This document shows positions 21,549-31,576 of a stretch of DNA of 57,523 bases, one piece after another; positions within the stretch are counted from its first letter, which is position 1; each line of letters opens with the position of its first letter. A program made the position numbers and the translations under genes. Under the pieces are notes generated by a model, which worked only from the letters and a program-made list of their open reading frames with translations, had not been told where the DNA came from and searched no databases. The DNA is from Oscillospiraceae bacterium (GTDB lineage: Bacteria; Bacillota; Clostridia; TANB77; CAG-508): NCBI GenBank assembly GCA_009785865.1, contig WQVL01000007.1, positions 1 to 57,523 on the forward strand, given 5' to 3'.

Positions 21549-21583
21549 ATTTTAGTATTTGGCAGTAGTTGGGAGGAGTGAGT

Positions 21584-21946
21584 ATGAAAATAGGTAAAAA
21601 AATATTTTTAATACTTGTACTAATGATTGCTGTTTCGATGGTTACTACTTTGCTAGTTTCTAATGCTGTAGGACAAGTAGATCCGAATGATTATGAACCA
21701 AATGCTGTACAGGCGGATCCGGTTACAATGGCTATAGCTGGTGGAGTTATCGGAATCATACGAGTGGTTGGAATAGTAATATCAGTAGCGTGGCTTATAA
21801 TCATAGGTATTAAGTACATGTGGGGAAGCTTAGAAGAAAAAGCGGAATATAAAAGGACATTGGTTCCGTGGTTAATAGGATCATTATTCATATTTGGCGC
21901 GGTAGTAGTAGTACAGATTCTATATGAATTTGCACAAGAAATCTAA
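21584..21946 (+). CDS. VirB2/TrbC-like pilin, copy 1
   Basis: 120 aa from the ATG at 21584 (GGGAGG upstream; the track starts 5 codons early). Signal peptide (MKIGKKIFLILVLMIAVSMVTTLLVSNA), short linker, then two hydrophobic helices split by the motif GIKYMWGSLEEKAEYKRTLVPWLIG. This is the two-helix layout of VirB2/TrbC major pilins of type IV secretion systems. It opens a run of four pilin-like genes upstream of PrgI- and VirB4-like genes. Confidence 0.8.
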   Translation: MKIGKKIFLILVLMIAVSMVTTLLVSNAVGQVDPNDYEPNAVQADPVTMAIAGGVIGIIRVVGIVISVAWLIIIGIKYMWGSLEEKAEYKRTLVPWLIGSLFIFGAVVVVQILYEFAQEI

Positions 21947-21973
21947 CAATTAATATAAATGGAGGTGTTGATT

Positions 21974-22381
21974 ATGAGAAAAGTTTTTGGAATAATACTT
22001 ATTTTCATATTAATACTTGCTATTTATCCAAAAGAATCATATGCATTAAGAAATATAATGGAACAGGGAGACAGTTTTCTAAATGATGCTCAGACTAGAT
22101 ACGAAGAAGAACGAGCAGCTGGAGAAAACCCTATAGGAATAGAACGAGATGGATTGGTAGAAGTTACTCAAACCTTATATAATATATTTTTTACAATAGG
22201 ATTATTTATAGCAATAGGTGTAGCAACTGTATTAGGGATTCAGTTTGTAATAGGAAGTGCAGAAGAAAAAGCGAAGATAAAAGAAAGTTTAATTCCTTTT
22301 GTGATAGGATGTATAGTTGTTTTCGGATCTTTTGGAATTTGGCGAATATTTATAGAAGTTGGAAATAGCTTAATGCAATAA
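21974..22381 (+). CDS. VirB2/TrbC-like pilin, copy 2 (divergent)
   Basis: 135 aa from the ATG at 21974 behind GGAGGTG. Signal peptide ending near ESYALR, a longer charged linker, then two helices around LGIQFVIGSAEEKAKIKESLIPFVIG, the same core motif as its neighbours. The least similar of the four adjacent copies, so perhaps a specialised subunit (tip or minor pilin; inference). Confidence 0.78.
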   Translation: MRKVFGIILIFILILAIYPKESYALRNIMEQGDSFLNDAQTRYEEERAAGENPIGIERDGLVEVTQTLYNIFFTIGLFIAIGVATVLGIQFVIGSAEEKAKIKESLIPFVIGCIVVFGSFGIWRIFIEVGNSLMQ

Positions 22382-22530
22382 AATAGTTTTTAATATTATC
22401 TCAAGTGAGAAGATGAGATATCAAAATATAAGCGCAGAAATGCTTCGAGGAGTACTCAAAGCTTGTTACTGAAGAGAAGTCAAGAAGTGTTCGCGTAATA
22501 AACCAAAATATTTTAGAAAGGGGATATATT

Positions 22531-22917
22531 ATGAAAAAATATGTAAAAGTAGTTTCGGTAGTATTGATGCTAATGTTAATGATGGCAGTAGTAGCTACAC
22601 CAGTTCTTGCAAACAATGCAACGACTCCTGATGTGAGTGGTTTAACTCCTGGAGGAATGACAGAGCATATAGACACAGACGGTGCAGGTGGAATAGCAGT
22701 AATTGGTGGAGGGATAATAGGAATACTACAAGTAGTTGGTATTGTATTATCTGTAATTGTACTAATAATTTTAGGTATTAAATACATGATGGGAAGTGCA
22801 GAAGAAAAAGCGGAATACAAGAAAACACTTGTGCCATACATAATAGGTGCTGTTCTAATATTTGCAGCAGCAGCTCTTGCACAAATAGTATTCGAATTTG
22901 TAACTGGGTTAACTTAG
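22531..22917 (+). CDS. VirB2/TrbC-like pilin, copy 3
   Basis: 128 aa. Signal peptide MKKYVKVVSVVLMLMLMMAV..LA, then a short exposed segment (NNATTPDVSGLTPGGMTEHIDTD), then the two pilin helices with GIKYMMGSAEEKAEYKKTLV between them. Helices are identical or nearly so to copy 4. Expected to be processed and inserted in the membrane for pilus assembly. Confidence 0.82.
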   Translation: MKKYVKVVSVVLMLMLMMAVVATPVLANNATTPDVSGLTPGGMTEHIDTDGAGGIAVIGGGIIGILQVVGIVLSVIVLIILGIKYMMGSAEEKAEYKKTLVPYIIGAVLIFAAAALAQIVFEFVTGLT

Positions 22918-23006
22918 ATAGGTGTATCCTAATATTTGCAGCGACATCGCTGAATACAGGTATTATACGAAATTTAAATAAAAATATTTTAGAAAGGAGA
23001 TATATT

Positions 23007-23396
23007 ATGAAGAAATATGTAAAAGTAGTTTCAGTAGTATTAATGCTAATGTTAATGATGGCAGTAGTAGCTACACCAGTTCTTGCAAATAATGCAAATG
23101 TAGTTTTAGGAAATGACTTTAGTCCTGGAGATATGACAAATCATATAGACCAGTCAGGTGCAGGTGGAATAGCAGTAATTGGTGGAGGAATAATAGGAAT
23201 ACTACAAGTAGTTGGTATTGTATTATCTGTAATTGTACTAATAATTTTAGGTATTAAATACATGATGGGAAGTGCAGAAGAAAAAGCAGAATACAAGAAA
23301 ACACTTATACCATATATCATAGGTGCTGTTCTAATATTTGCAGCAGCAGCTCTTGCACAAGTAGTATACGATTTCGTAATTGGTCTACAACCGTAA
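23007..23396 (+). CDS. VirB2/TrbC-like pilin, copy 4
   Basis: 129 aa, near-identical to copy 3 in signal peptide and helices but with a different exposed segment (NNANVVLGNDFSPGDMTNHIDQS). The FSPGxM motif also occurs in the distant copy at 11753 (GNGFSPGGM). Own AAAGGAGA ribosome site. A terminator follows, so the pilins may be expressed apart from the export machinery. Confidence 0.82.
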   Translation: MKKYVKVVSVVLMLMLMMAVVATPVLANNANVVLGNDFSPGDMTNHIDQSGAGGIAVIGGGIIGILQVVGIVLSVIVLIILGIKYMMGSAEEKAEYKKTLIPYIIGAVLIFAAAALAQVVYDFVIGLQP

Positions 23397-23412
23397 TTTA
23401 GATATTAATTTT

Positions 23413-23449
23413 AAAAAAGATTTGGTTTGTGAAAACTAAGTCTTTTTTT
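23413..23449 (+). terminator. Intrinsic terminator after the pilin genes
   Basis: AAAAAAGA..GTT / AAC..TCTTTTTTT hairpin with a T-run. Confidence 0.7.
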
Positions 23450-23586
23450 GCGTTTTAAAAAGACGGAATAATGATTTTTCAAAAGCAAAAAAGAAAATCA
23501 TGAAAGGCTAGAAGCAGGAGAAAAAATCTCCAAATATGACAATAATGTGACAATTAGATTACAATTGCAGTTTTTTCGATAAAACA

Positions 23587-23616
23587 TTACAAATACATGC
23601 ATATTTTTGGTATAAT
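23587..23616 (+). promoter_or_regulatory. Probable promoter of the PrgI-VirB4 part of the operon
   Basis: TTACAA, 18 bases, TATAAT with TGG just before the -10. It lies about 40 bases upstream of the PrgI-like gene. The -35 is weak, so this is moderate support. Confidence 0.5.
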
Positions 23617-23657
23617 TATATTAAGTGAAGAAGGGTTTACAAAGGAGGAAATTGCGA

Positions 23658-23999
23658 TTGGGAACATATCAAATACCTAGAAATGTAAAAGGTGAATCTA
23701 GAATATTATACGTTTTTTCGATGAAAGCATTGATTTATACAGCAATAACAGGAATGATAGGGCTATTCCTTTATGCGATGCTTAATGCAATAGGGCTATT
23801 TTGGGTAGGAGTGGTCGTAGGAGTTCTTTGTGCGGGAGCAGGATTTGTAGCAGGAACATTTAAAGTACCACCAGTAGCAGCATGGAGTTTTACTAGTAAA
23901 ACAGGTGGAGAAAATATAGATGACATTGTAAAAAGAGCGGTTTTGTTTAAAGCAAAAAAGAGCAAGATCTATGTGTATACAAAGGAGGAAGAAGAGTAA
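23658..23999 (+). CDS. PrgI/VirB3-like membrane protein
   Basis: 113 aa from the TTG at 23658, which is 9 bases after AAAGGAGG; the track's earlier ATG has no ribosome site. Starts GTYQIPRNVKGESRILYVF, has two adjacent membrane helices (ALIYTAITGMIGLFLYAM, then FWVGVVVGVLCAGAGFVAG) and a cytoplasmic tail. PrgI (PF12666-type) proteins take the VirB3 place next to the VirB4 ATPase in Gram-positive type IV systems. The stop TAA abuts the next ATG. Confidence 0.75.
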   Translation: MGTYQIPRNVKGESRILYVFSMKALIYTAITGMIGLFLYAMLNAIGLFWVGVVVGVLCAGAGFVAGTFKVPPVAAWSFTSKTGGENIDDIVKRAVLFKAKKSKIYVYTKEEEE

Positions 24000-25161
24000 A
24001 TGGATTTATTAAATTTGCTATTATTAGCAGTACGGAATTCTGTTTCTTGTTATAGTGGTTTTAGTAGTAGTTTATCTTAAAATGGTAATGGGCGGAGAAT
24101 CACCAAAGAAAGAAACTAAAAAATCCGGCGCAGAAAGAACAGAAAGCGCTAAAACAAAAGGAGCTACTAAATCATATAACAAGCAATCGATTTTTGATTT
24201 TATGGATTTTGACAAAATAGAGGACAGTATGATAATCCAGAAAAAAGGAAAAAGATTTTTGATGGCGATAGAATGCCAGGGAATAAATTATGATTTAATG
24301 TCTGGAATAGAAAGAACATCAGTGGAGAGTGGATTTCAGCAATTTTTAAATACGCTCAGATTTCCAATACAAATATATACACAAACTAGAACAATAAACT
24401 TAAGTGACAGTTTACAAACATATAAGAAAAGGTTAGAAGGAATTAAGTTAGAGCTGGAAAGAAAAGAATTAAGGCAAAAGCAAATGGTTAGTTCTGGACA
24501 ATACACTGAAGAAGAAATACAAAAACAACAAATGGAAGTAGTAAGAGATAGAAACTTGTTTGAATATGGACAAGACATTATTTTCTATACTGAAAAGATG
24601 AGTTTAAATAAGAGTGTACTAAGAAAGCAATACTTTATTATCATTCCATATTATGCATCAGAGGCAGGAAGTGACCTTTTGGACGCAGATGAAATCAGAA
24701 ATTTAGCATTCTCAGAACTATATACAAGAGCCCAAGCAATGTCAAGAGTATTATCTGGATGCTCTATAAGTTGTAAAGTGTTAGATTCATATGAACTAGC
24801 AGATTTACTATATACGGCATATAACAGAGATGAATCTGAAACTTTTGGATTAGATAAAGCGTTCCAAGCAGGATACGACGAGCTATATGTAACAGCTCAT
24901 GATGTATTGGAAAAGAAAATGGAAGAGTTGGAGAAAGTAGTAGAAGAAAGAGCATATCAAATGGCAGAAGATGCAGTTGTAAAAGCAAGAACAGATAAAG
25001 AACAGCAAGTGCAAACAAAGGAAAAAACACTTAGTGAACAAGTAGCTGAAATGGCTAAAGCGATTATAGCAGAAAATGAACAATATATAGGGGAAGACAT
25101 AGCAGAATCAGCAATAGAGGAAGTGGAAAAGCAAAACACAAATGAGGGAGGTAAGAGCTAA
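24000..25161 (+). CDS. Membrane-anchored VirB4 N-terminal-domain-like protein (CGG at codon 12)
   Basis: Reconstructed 386 aa. The track misses the true start: ATG at 24000 follows the PrgI stop directly and reads MDLLNLLLLAV, then CGG (24033), then in the +1 frame GILFLVIVVLVVVYLKMVM, one continuous N-terminal membrane helix. Next are a basic linker, a soluble domain (FMDFDKIEDSMIIQKKGKRFLMAIECQGIN...) and a charged C-terminal coiled-coil (about residues 295-386). The domain resembles the region that precedes the ATPase core in VirB4/TraC proteins. The next gene carries the ATPase, so VirB4 appears split in two, coupled by TAATG. Confidence 0.72.
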
Positions 25162-27133
25162 TGTCAAACAAGAAACCACAAGAAGTCCGGTACAGATAAA
25201 GACCTTCGAAAAGCAGAAGAATCATATGGATTTTTAAAGGCGAAAACAATTAAACAATTGATTGCGCCAGCAGGTATTGATGCTTCAAACATAGATCATT
25301 TAGCAATAATTTCTAATACTACTAGGTTTGCTAGAAGTTTCTTTGTTTCGAGCTTACCACGTATGTGTACATTCCCTTCGCTATTTAGAGATATGTATAT
25401 GTTCGGAGATATAAATACTTCTATATTCATAAACCCTGTTTCAGAATCTAGATCACAAAGTGAATTAAATAAAGTAATTAACGAGTTAGAAACTGAAAGA
25501 ATTATGGCAATGGACAAAGGAAATATAAATAGGGAGAGTCTATTATCTCAAAAGAGATTTGAAGCGGAGCAATTAAGAGACGAGATTGCATCAGGCTTTA
25601 ATAAACTATATGAGGCATCAGTAGTAGCTACTTTGTTTTCATATAATTTGCAAGATCTAGATAGGCTAAGCAAATTACTAGCAGCGGAAATGTCAAAGTC
25701 ACTCGTAAATGTAAAAACCGCTTGGGCAATGCAAGAAGAAGCATTTCAATCGAATTTGCCGTTAATGGAGGATAAAGTAAGGAAAGTACATACTTTTGAC
25801 CATGCATCTATGGCTACTGTATTTCCTTTTACAACGTCAGAAGTAGGACATTTATCTGGAATTCCATTAGGGTTTAATAAGCAAACAGGGGTACCAATCC
25901 TTTTCGATAATTTTCATGGCAGCCTTACAAACTATAACATGGTTATATTTGCTAAGTCTGGTGCTGGTAAGTCTGTTACAATGAAAACATTGATTACAAG
26001 ATCATCAGTACTTATGGGAATAGAAAGTTTAGCATTAGATGCAGAGGGTGAGTACAGGATAGTTGCAGAAGCCTTAGGAGGAATAAATGTTGTAATGAGT
26101 CCAACATCTAAAACAGTAATTAATTTATTTGACATAGAAGTAGAAAATGTAAAAGATGAGATAACAGGGAGAGAGAGAAGCGTTTTAAATGTTGAGAACA
26201 AAGTAGAGGACGTAACACAAGCGATACTTACAATGGCAAGAGGAAGTACAAGAAGTACAGAGGTAAACGAGCTAACAAAGCAAATAATATCAGAGGCAGT
26301 TTTTGAAGAATATGAAAGAATAGGACTCAGTTCTGACCCAGGAAGTCTTTACGAAATTAGTGAAGCTAATAGCAAAAGAGATGCTCTAGGAAAGACAAAG
26401 AAACATATGCCTACAATAGGAAGTTGGTACAAAAGAATAGAAGAAAAAGCAAGGACTAATGATAATGCCGACTATAAATTCCATTACAGTTATTTGGTAA
26501 AAGTTATGAAACAATATGTAAGAGCACATAATGGTCAAATGGCATATTTTGATGGACAATCTACATTTGAACTTTTAGATGGGGCACCATTTATAAATCT
26601 AGATATATCTGGACTGGAAGAAAGATTTGCAAGACCACTAGCTCAACAAATACTTATGTCATGGATATGGGAAAAATTTGTTAAGAAAAATAGTGAAGAT
26701 AGAGGTAAAGCCACTAAGAAAAGAGTTATTGTTGATGAGGCATGGATGTTACTTCCATACCCTGAAGCAGTAGACTTCTTAAACAAGATGGCTAGACGTG
26801 CAAGGAAAAGAAACGTTTCTCTAGCAATTATTTCACAAAGATTTCAAGACTTTTATGAGCAACCAGAAGCGCAAGCGGTTCTGACATCGTCAGATACAAA
26901 GTTATTCTTAGCTCAAGATAAATCAGAAATTGAGTACTTAAAAGAAGTATTCAAATTAAGTGAGGGTGAAGCCCGGATTCTTAATAACTTGTTTAAAAGG
27001 TGAAGGCCTATTCAAAGTAGGAGCAGATACAGCGATATTACAGATCAAGCCAACACAAAAAGAATTTGAATTTGTTGAGACAAACTTAAATAAAGTAGCA
27101 CAAATGAAAAAAGCAAAAACACAATCATACTAA
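25161..27133 (+). CDS. VirB4/TraC-like conjugation ATPase (two CGG +1 sites)
   Basis: Reconstructed 656 aa. ATG at 25161 overlaps the previous stop (TAATG). CGG at codon 10 (25188) and again at codon 605 (26974) must be passed by +1 shift. The second restores LSEGEA-G-FLITCLKGEGLFKVGADTAILQIKPT, the normal end of this ATPase family. Walker A is FAKSGAGKSVTMK and Walker B RVIVDEAWMLL. Energises pilus or substrate export at the cytoplasmic membrane. Without shifts only a 12-residue peptide would be made from the first site. Confidence 0.88.
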
Positions 27134-27202
27134 AAATAGAAGTATTTAGATAAAGCAATAGCAAAGAAATAAATTATATGAAAGCAAAAAAGGAGAAAAA
27201 TT

Positions 27203-30200
27203 ATGAGTTTTTTAAGACCTAAATCGATAGGGCGGTAAGTTAATAATAGCCATTTTAATTGTGATAATTGTACTAAATGGTATATTATTATCTGGTGAAT
27301 CTCATGCAAATGAGTCAGGTTCGGAAGTAGGGAATGTATTTCTAAACTTAATAGCAGCAATACTTGATGGAGGAATGTGGCTATTAGAAAGAGCAGTTAG
27401 TGATGGTTCACAAGAATTTATAGACTTTGACTTCTCCCTTACGCCTACACCTAGACGAAGTTGGGGGGCAAGAATTCTTATAGCTATTGCAGTAGTCGGG
27501 TTTGTTGCACTTGTTATAGTTACCGGAGGAGCAGCTATTGCAAAAGCGGCGGCAGCAAAAAAGGCAATGGCAGCGGTAAAAATAGTAGGAGGAGGAGTAC
27601 TAAAGATTGCGGGATACTTTGCTTCAGCGGGAGGAATAGCTGTAGGAGCTATTGTTGCACTTGCAATCTTATTTGGTTCACCTCAAAATTTTAGATTACC
27701 AATGTTTACAGTTACTCCAGAAAGAATATTTGGAAATCAAATAGCATTATTAGATGTAAACTTTTTTAGTCCAAACGATTTGGGTGCTTTGCAAATAACA
27801 GCTACAGATCCAGCGTCTGGAACCCCATTACCTCCATATGCTAGACATTATAGTACTGTTACTGGAGGAATAATACCTGAAGGTATTACAGATGAAGATG
27901 CATTAGTTGACTTTCAACGAGGTTTTATAGGGACTTGGTATGTTCCAGAAACACCAGGTGGCCCTTTAACATCTAGAGATGAACTAGTTCAAAGATCTAT
28001 AGCAAGCCAATTAAGAGACCAAATTGGACGATGGTATCAAATACTCAGAACAATAGCTTTAGTAGGACTATTATCTGTACTAATATACATAGGTATCCGT
28101 ATATTAATGTGTAGTGTAGCAAGTGAAAAAGCAAAATACAAAAATATGATACAAGACTGGCTAGTGGCCATGTGCTTAGTTTTTGTATTACACTATATAA
28201 TGGTATTTGCGGTCACTATTACAGAACAAATCTCAGGAGCAATAGTAGGAAACACAGAGGTACAAATGATTGCGTGGGAAAGTGTGTGTCCTGGAGATAG
28301 TGGCAATTGTAGAGAAAATATTGGGAGACATGGAGGAGTTGACAATAATGATGTGCGTTGCAACAATAGAGACTGCAGAGATATAATAGGCGCATTATTA
28401 TTACATGTAGATGGAATACCGAGATACCAAACTTATGGATTAGAAAAAAGAGAGTTTATATTTGCATATGACCATGAAGAAATCAATGAATCAAATGCAA
28501 GTATGTTTACATGGACTACTAGTTTCACAGGAATGGCAAAAATACAATCACAAGGTGTAGAAGCTACAGAAACAGCTACAATGACAAGTAGAGCAGCGCA
28601 CACTATTGTTTATGGTGCGTTAGTATTCTTCACATTTTACTTCTTAATATATTATTTAAGAAGGCTACTATACTTAGCATTCTTTACAGTAATAGCACCA
28701 CTAATTGCTTTAACATATCCTATAGATAAGCTTAACGATGGAAAAGCGCAAGCGTTTAATTATTGGTTTAAGGAATATATGTTCAATCTTTTAATACAAC
28801 CATTCCATGCGATATTATTCTTTATGTTTATTGGTAGTGTAATGGAATTTGCAACATCAAACATACTATATACATGTGTTGTGTTAGCATTCATGATGCC
28901 AGCAGAAAGATTACTACGTAGGATATTCGGACTTGATTCAGATACAAGTAAATCAATGAATCCAGCAAAAGCGATGGCACTTGGAGCCGGAGGGGCAATG
29001 GCCTTAGGGAAATTATTAGGAGCTAGAAGAGCTAATAATAAGACTGATAAGGCTAATGCTGGTGGAGACGGCGGAGGACATACTCCGGATGGAGGAGCAA
29101 GACTAGATGGACAATCAGGACCGGATTTAGGAGATGGATTGGATGCTTCAGGTAGACCAACGACAGAAACAGATAGATTGACATCAGACAGAGCGGGCTT
29201 AGATGAAATGTCTAGAGATCCTAATCGTGGTAGTTGGTCTGATGGAGAAAGACAGGCATATGATGACATGGTAAATGAACATAGAGATGCATCAGAGATT
29301 GAAGCACATGAAGAAAATGCGGCGAGGGATGCTGCAGCGAATCAGGATGATGAAATGGATTTTGATGGAAGACAATATGATCTACAAGAAAGAATGAACG
29401 AAACAGATCGTAGGTTGGCTGAGAATAGAGATGGTGAAGACAGAGTAATAGATGCAGAGAAAGAAGAGGATTTAAAAGATGAAAAAGCAAGGATAGAAGC
29501 TGAGCAAAAGGCACTAAATAAAGAACAAGAAAAAGCTATAAAAGCTGCAAACAGAAAAGAAGCATGGGATAATTCAAGATTTGGACAAAGAATGAATGCA
29601 ATAGGTGCAGGACTAGAAACAGCTGCGGAGTATACTGGAAGAGGAGTTACTGGAGTTAGAAGCGGATTACGCAAGGCTAGCAGAGGAATACAAAGAGCAG
29701 GAATAAAATACCCGCGTGTTGGAAAAATTGGAAGAGGAGCCAAAGTACTTGGAAAAGGACTAGCAGGAGTAACAGTTACAGGAGCAAAAACACTTGCAAA
29801 AGAAGGGAATGCTGTGATAGGTACAGCAGCAAGATATACTTTAGCAGGAGGAGCAGCATTAACAGCAGGGGCAATTGCAGGAATAGGATCTTTAGCGTTT
29901 GATCCTGGAAGCACATTGAAAAACGCAAAAATAGCGGCAGCAGCAGGAGGAGCAGTAGGCCTTGGAAGTGCACATCTAGCAAGCAAAGGTGTAGAAACAG
30001 TGAAAAATGTTGGGTATAATGCTGGAATGGGTACAGCAAAAGCATTTACAAAAGGTGGATATGGAAAAGATTCAGAGCAATATCAAAAACTTAAAGCATA
30101 TGACGATTCAAGAAAAGAAGGAGTTCAGGCAAGCTATGCTAAGTTAAACTCAGGAGCAAGTGAAGCAGAAGTATCAGAAATAGCATACAATAGTAAGTTA

Positions 30201-30569
30201 AGATCAGAGAGGACAGGAGTTCTGAAAAGTGATAATCCACAATCTGCAGCTATACTAAATGCTGCGCACCATAACGAAAAACAGAAAGTAAAAGATGGAA
30301 TGGACAGAAAACAAGCACAAGAATGGAATGATGATGTAGTTACACTAGCTGCAAATAACAATAGGAAAGAATTGCAACAAAGGAAGCAAAATATGGAAGA
30401 GAAGAAGGACGAAATGATAGATAATGTAGTGAGGAAGACGAAAGAGCAATACAGAAAAGATGGCAAGCCAGTTCCGAGAGAACATGAATTAAAAGACATG
30501 GCAACGCAACAGATAGAGAATTCAATTGAGAAACTAGGTGAAGCAGCACTAATCGCACCAAGAAAGTAA
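27203..30569 (+). CDS. VirB6/TrbL-like polytopic membrane protein (CGG at codon 11)
   Basis: Reconstructed 1121 aa. ATG at 27203 sits behind AAGGAG and reads MSFLRPKSIG, then CGG followed at once by TAA in the zero frame. The +1 reading GKLIIAILIVIIVLNGILLSG supplies the missing N-terminal helix. Several further helices (residues about 90-150, 285-310, 325-350, 475-570) form the TrbL/VirB6-like pore region. From about 590 onward it is soluble, first Gly/Asp-rich, then a charged coiled-coil, then Gly/Ala-rich repeats. A channel component of the secretion apparatus; the very long tail is unusual. Confidence 0.8.
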
Positions 30570-30585
30570 GAGGTGAAATTTAAGA

Positions 30586-31564
30586 ATGCTACATAATGTG
30601 CGTAGATATTACAGGCAAAATAAAAGGAGAGTGTGGGTAGTAACAGGTATTATATTAGCTGTTATTGCTGTACCACAGGTGTTTAATGCAATCTATATTG
30701 ATAGAGTAAATAGAGATATAGAGTTTCAAACGAGAATAATGGATGAGGAAGGTCCTACAGCTACTCCTGTTCAGCCACCTGCAGAAAATGTGCCAATAGT
30801 GTCTGGAGGGCGTATGCCAGAAATACAAGCGCAAGAAGAAAGACATCTTATTTCTTCCTTTATATCGTATGCAAATAACGGAAGAATAGAAGAGGCATAC
30901 AACCTTTTATCTGAAGAAAGCAAAGAGATTAATTTTCCCACAGTGCAAGCGTTTGCCAACAATTATCATAGTAGAATTTTTAGCGAGTATAGATTGTATG
31001 ACATACAAATGTGGATAATGGATGTTGGAACTACATACAGGGTAAGATTTTTGCCTGACATACTGTCTAGTCGGAAATGTGGGAGAAGGAACTACTATTA
31101 CAGATTACATTACAGTTGTAAGAAATTCAGATGGTGAGATAAGGCTGAATATAAACAGTTATGTTGGTAGAAGGCAACTTGATAGAATGGGCAGCAATAC
31201 TGGTATTTCTGTGACAGCTATACATAGAGATATATTTATGGATCACCATGTGTATGCATTTGAAGCAAGAAATACTAGTAGTAATAGCATATTGCTAAAT
31301 AATAGAAATGATGCAAGAACGGTATTTCTTGAAGATGATAGAGAAAATACATATACTGCAAGGATACATGAAGTTGATAGTAGTTTACTATTACTAGATA
31401 GTGGAACGACTAGAAGATTTAGTATAAGATTTAACAAAGTTCATGGAACACAAAGAGAAATAAGGAGTGTACAATTCACAAATATTATTATGGATGCTGA
31501 GCAATATTTCGAGGAAAGAAATATTGAAACAGTTCCATTGACAAGAGTAAGCATACCGTTATAA
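30586..31564 (+). CDS. TcpC/VirB8-like membrane protein (one CGG +1 site)
   Basis: Reconstructed 325 aa. N-terminal membrane helix (VWVVTGIILAVIAVPQVFNAIYI), then an NTF2-like region (HLISSFISYANNGRIEEAYNLLSEE) similar to the C-terminal part of the 34551 product. CGG at 31072 (codon 163) joins VRFLPDILSS-G-NVGEGTTITDYITVVRNSDG in the +1 frame, and a second soluble domain follows. VirB8/TcpC proteins are bitopic assembly factors, which suits the operon. The assignment is by layout and context; sequence similarity is weak. Confidence 0.65.
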
Positions 31565-31576
31565 AGGAGACCTAAT

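Larger units (their letters stand above)
22510..23396. repeat. Tandem duplication carrying two pilin genes
   Basis: From AAAATATTTTAGAAAGG(G/A)GATATATT through the end of each gene the two units are nearly identical (unit starts near 22510 and 22985). They differ mainly in about 25 codons after the signal peptide and in the last few codons. This is a recent tandem duplication with a localised variable segment. Confidence 0.85.

Noticed and set aside
27461-27694. 77-aa + ORF (Gly/Ser/Cys/Tyr-rich)
   Set aside because: Shadow frame inside the VirB6-like gene with no ribosome site.
28760-30561. Long minus-strand ORFs opposite the VirB6-like gene
   Set aside because: Antisense shadows of an Ala/Gly/Lys-rich coding region; low-complexity products and no ribosome sites.
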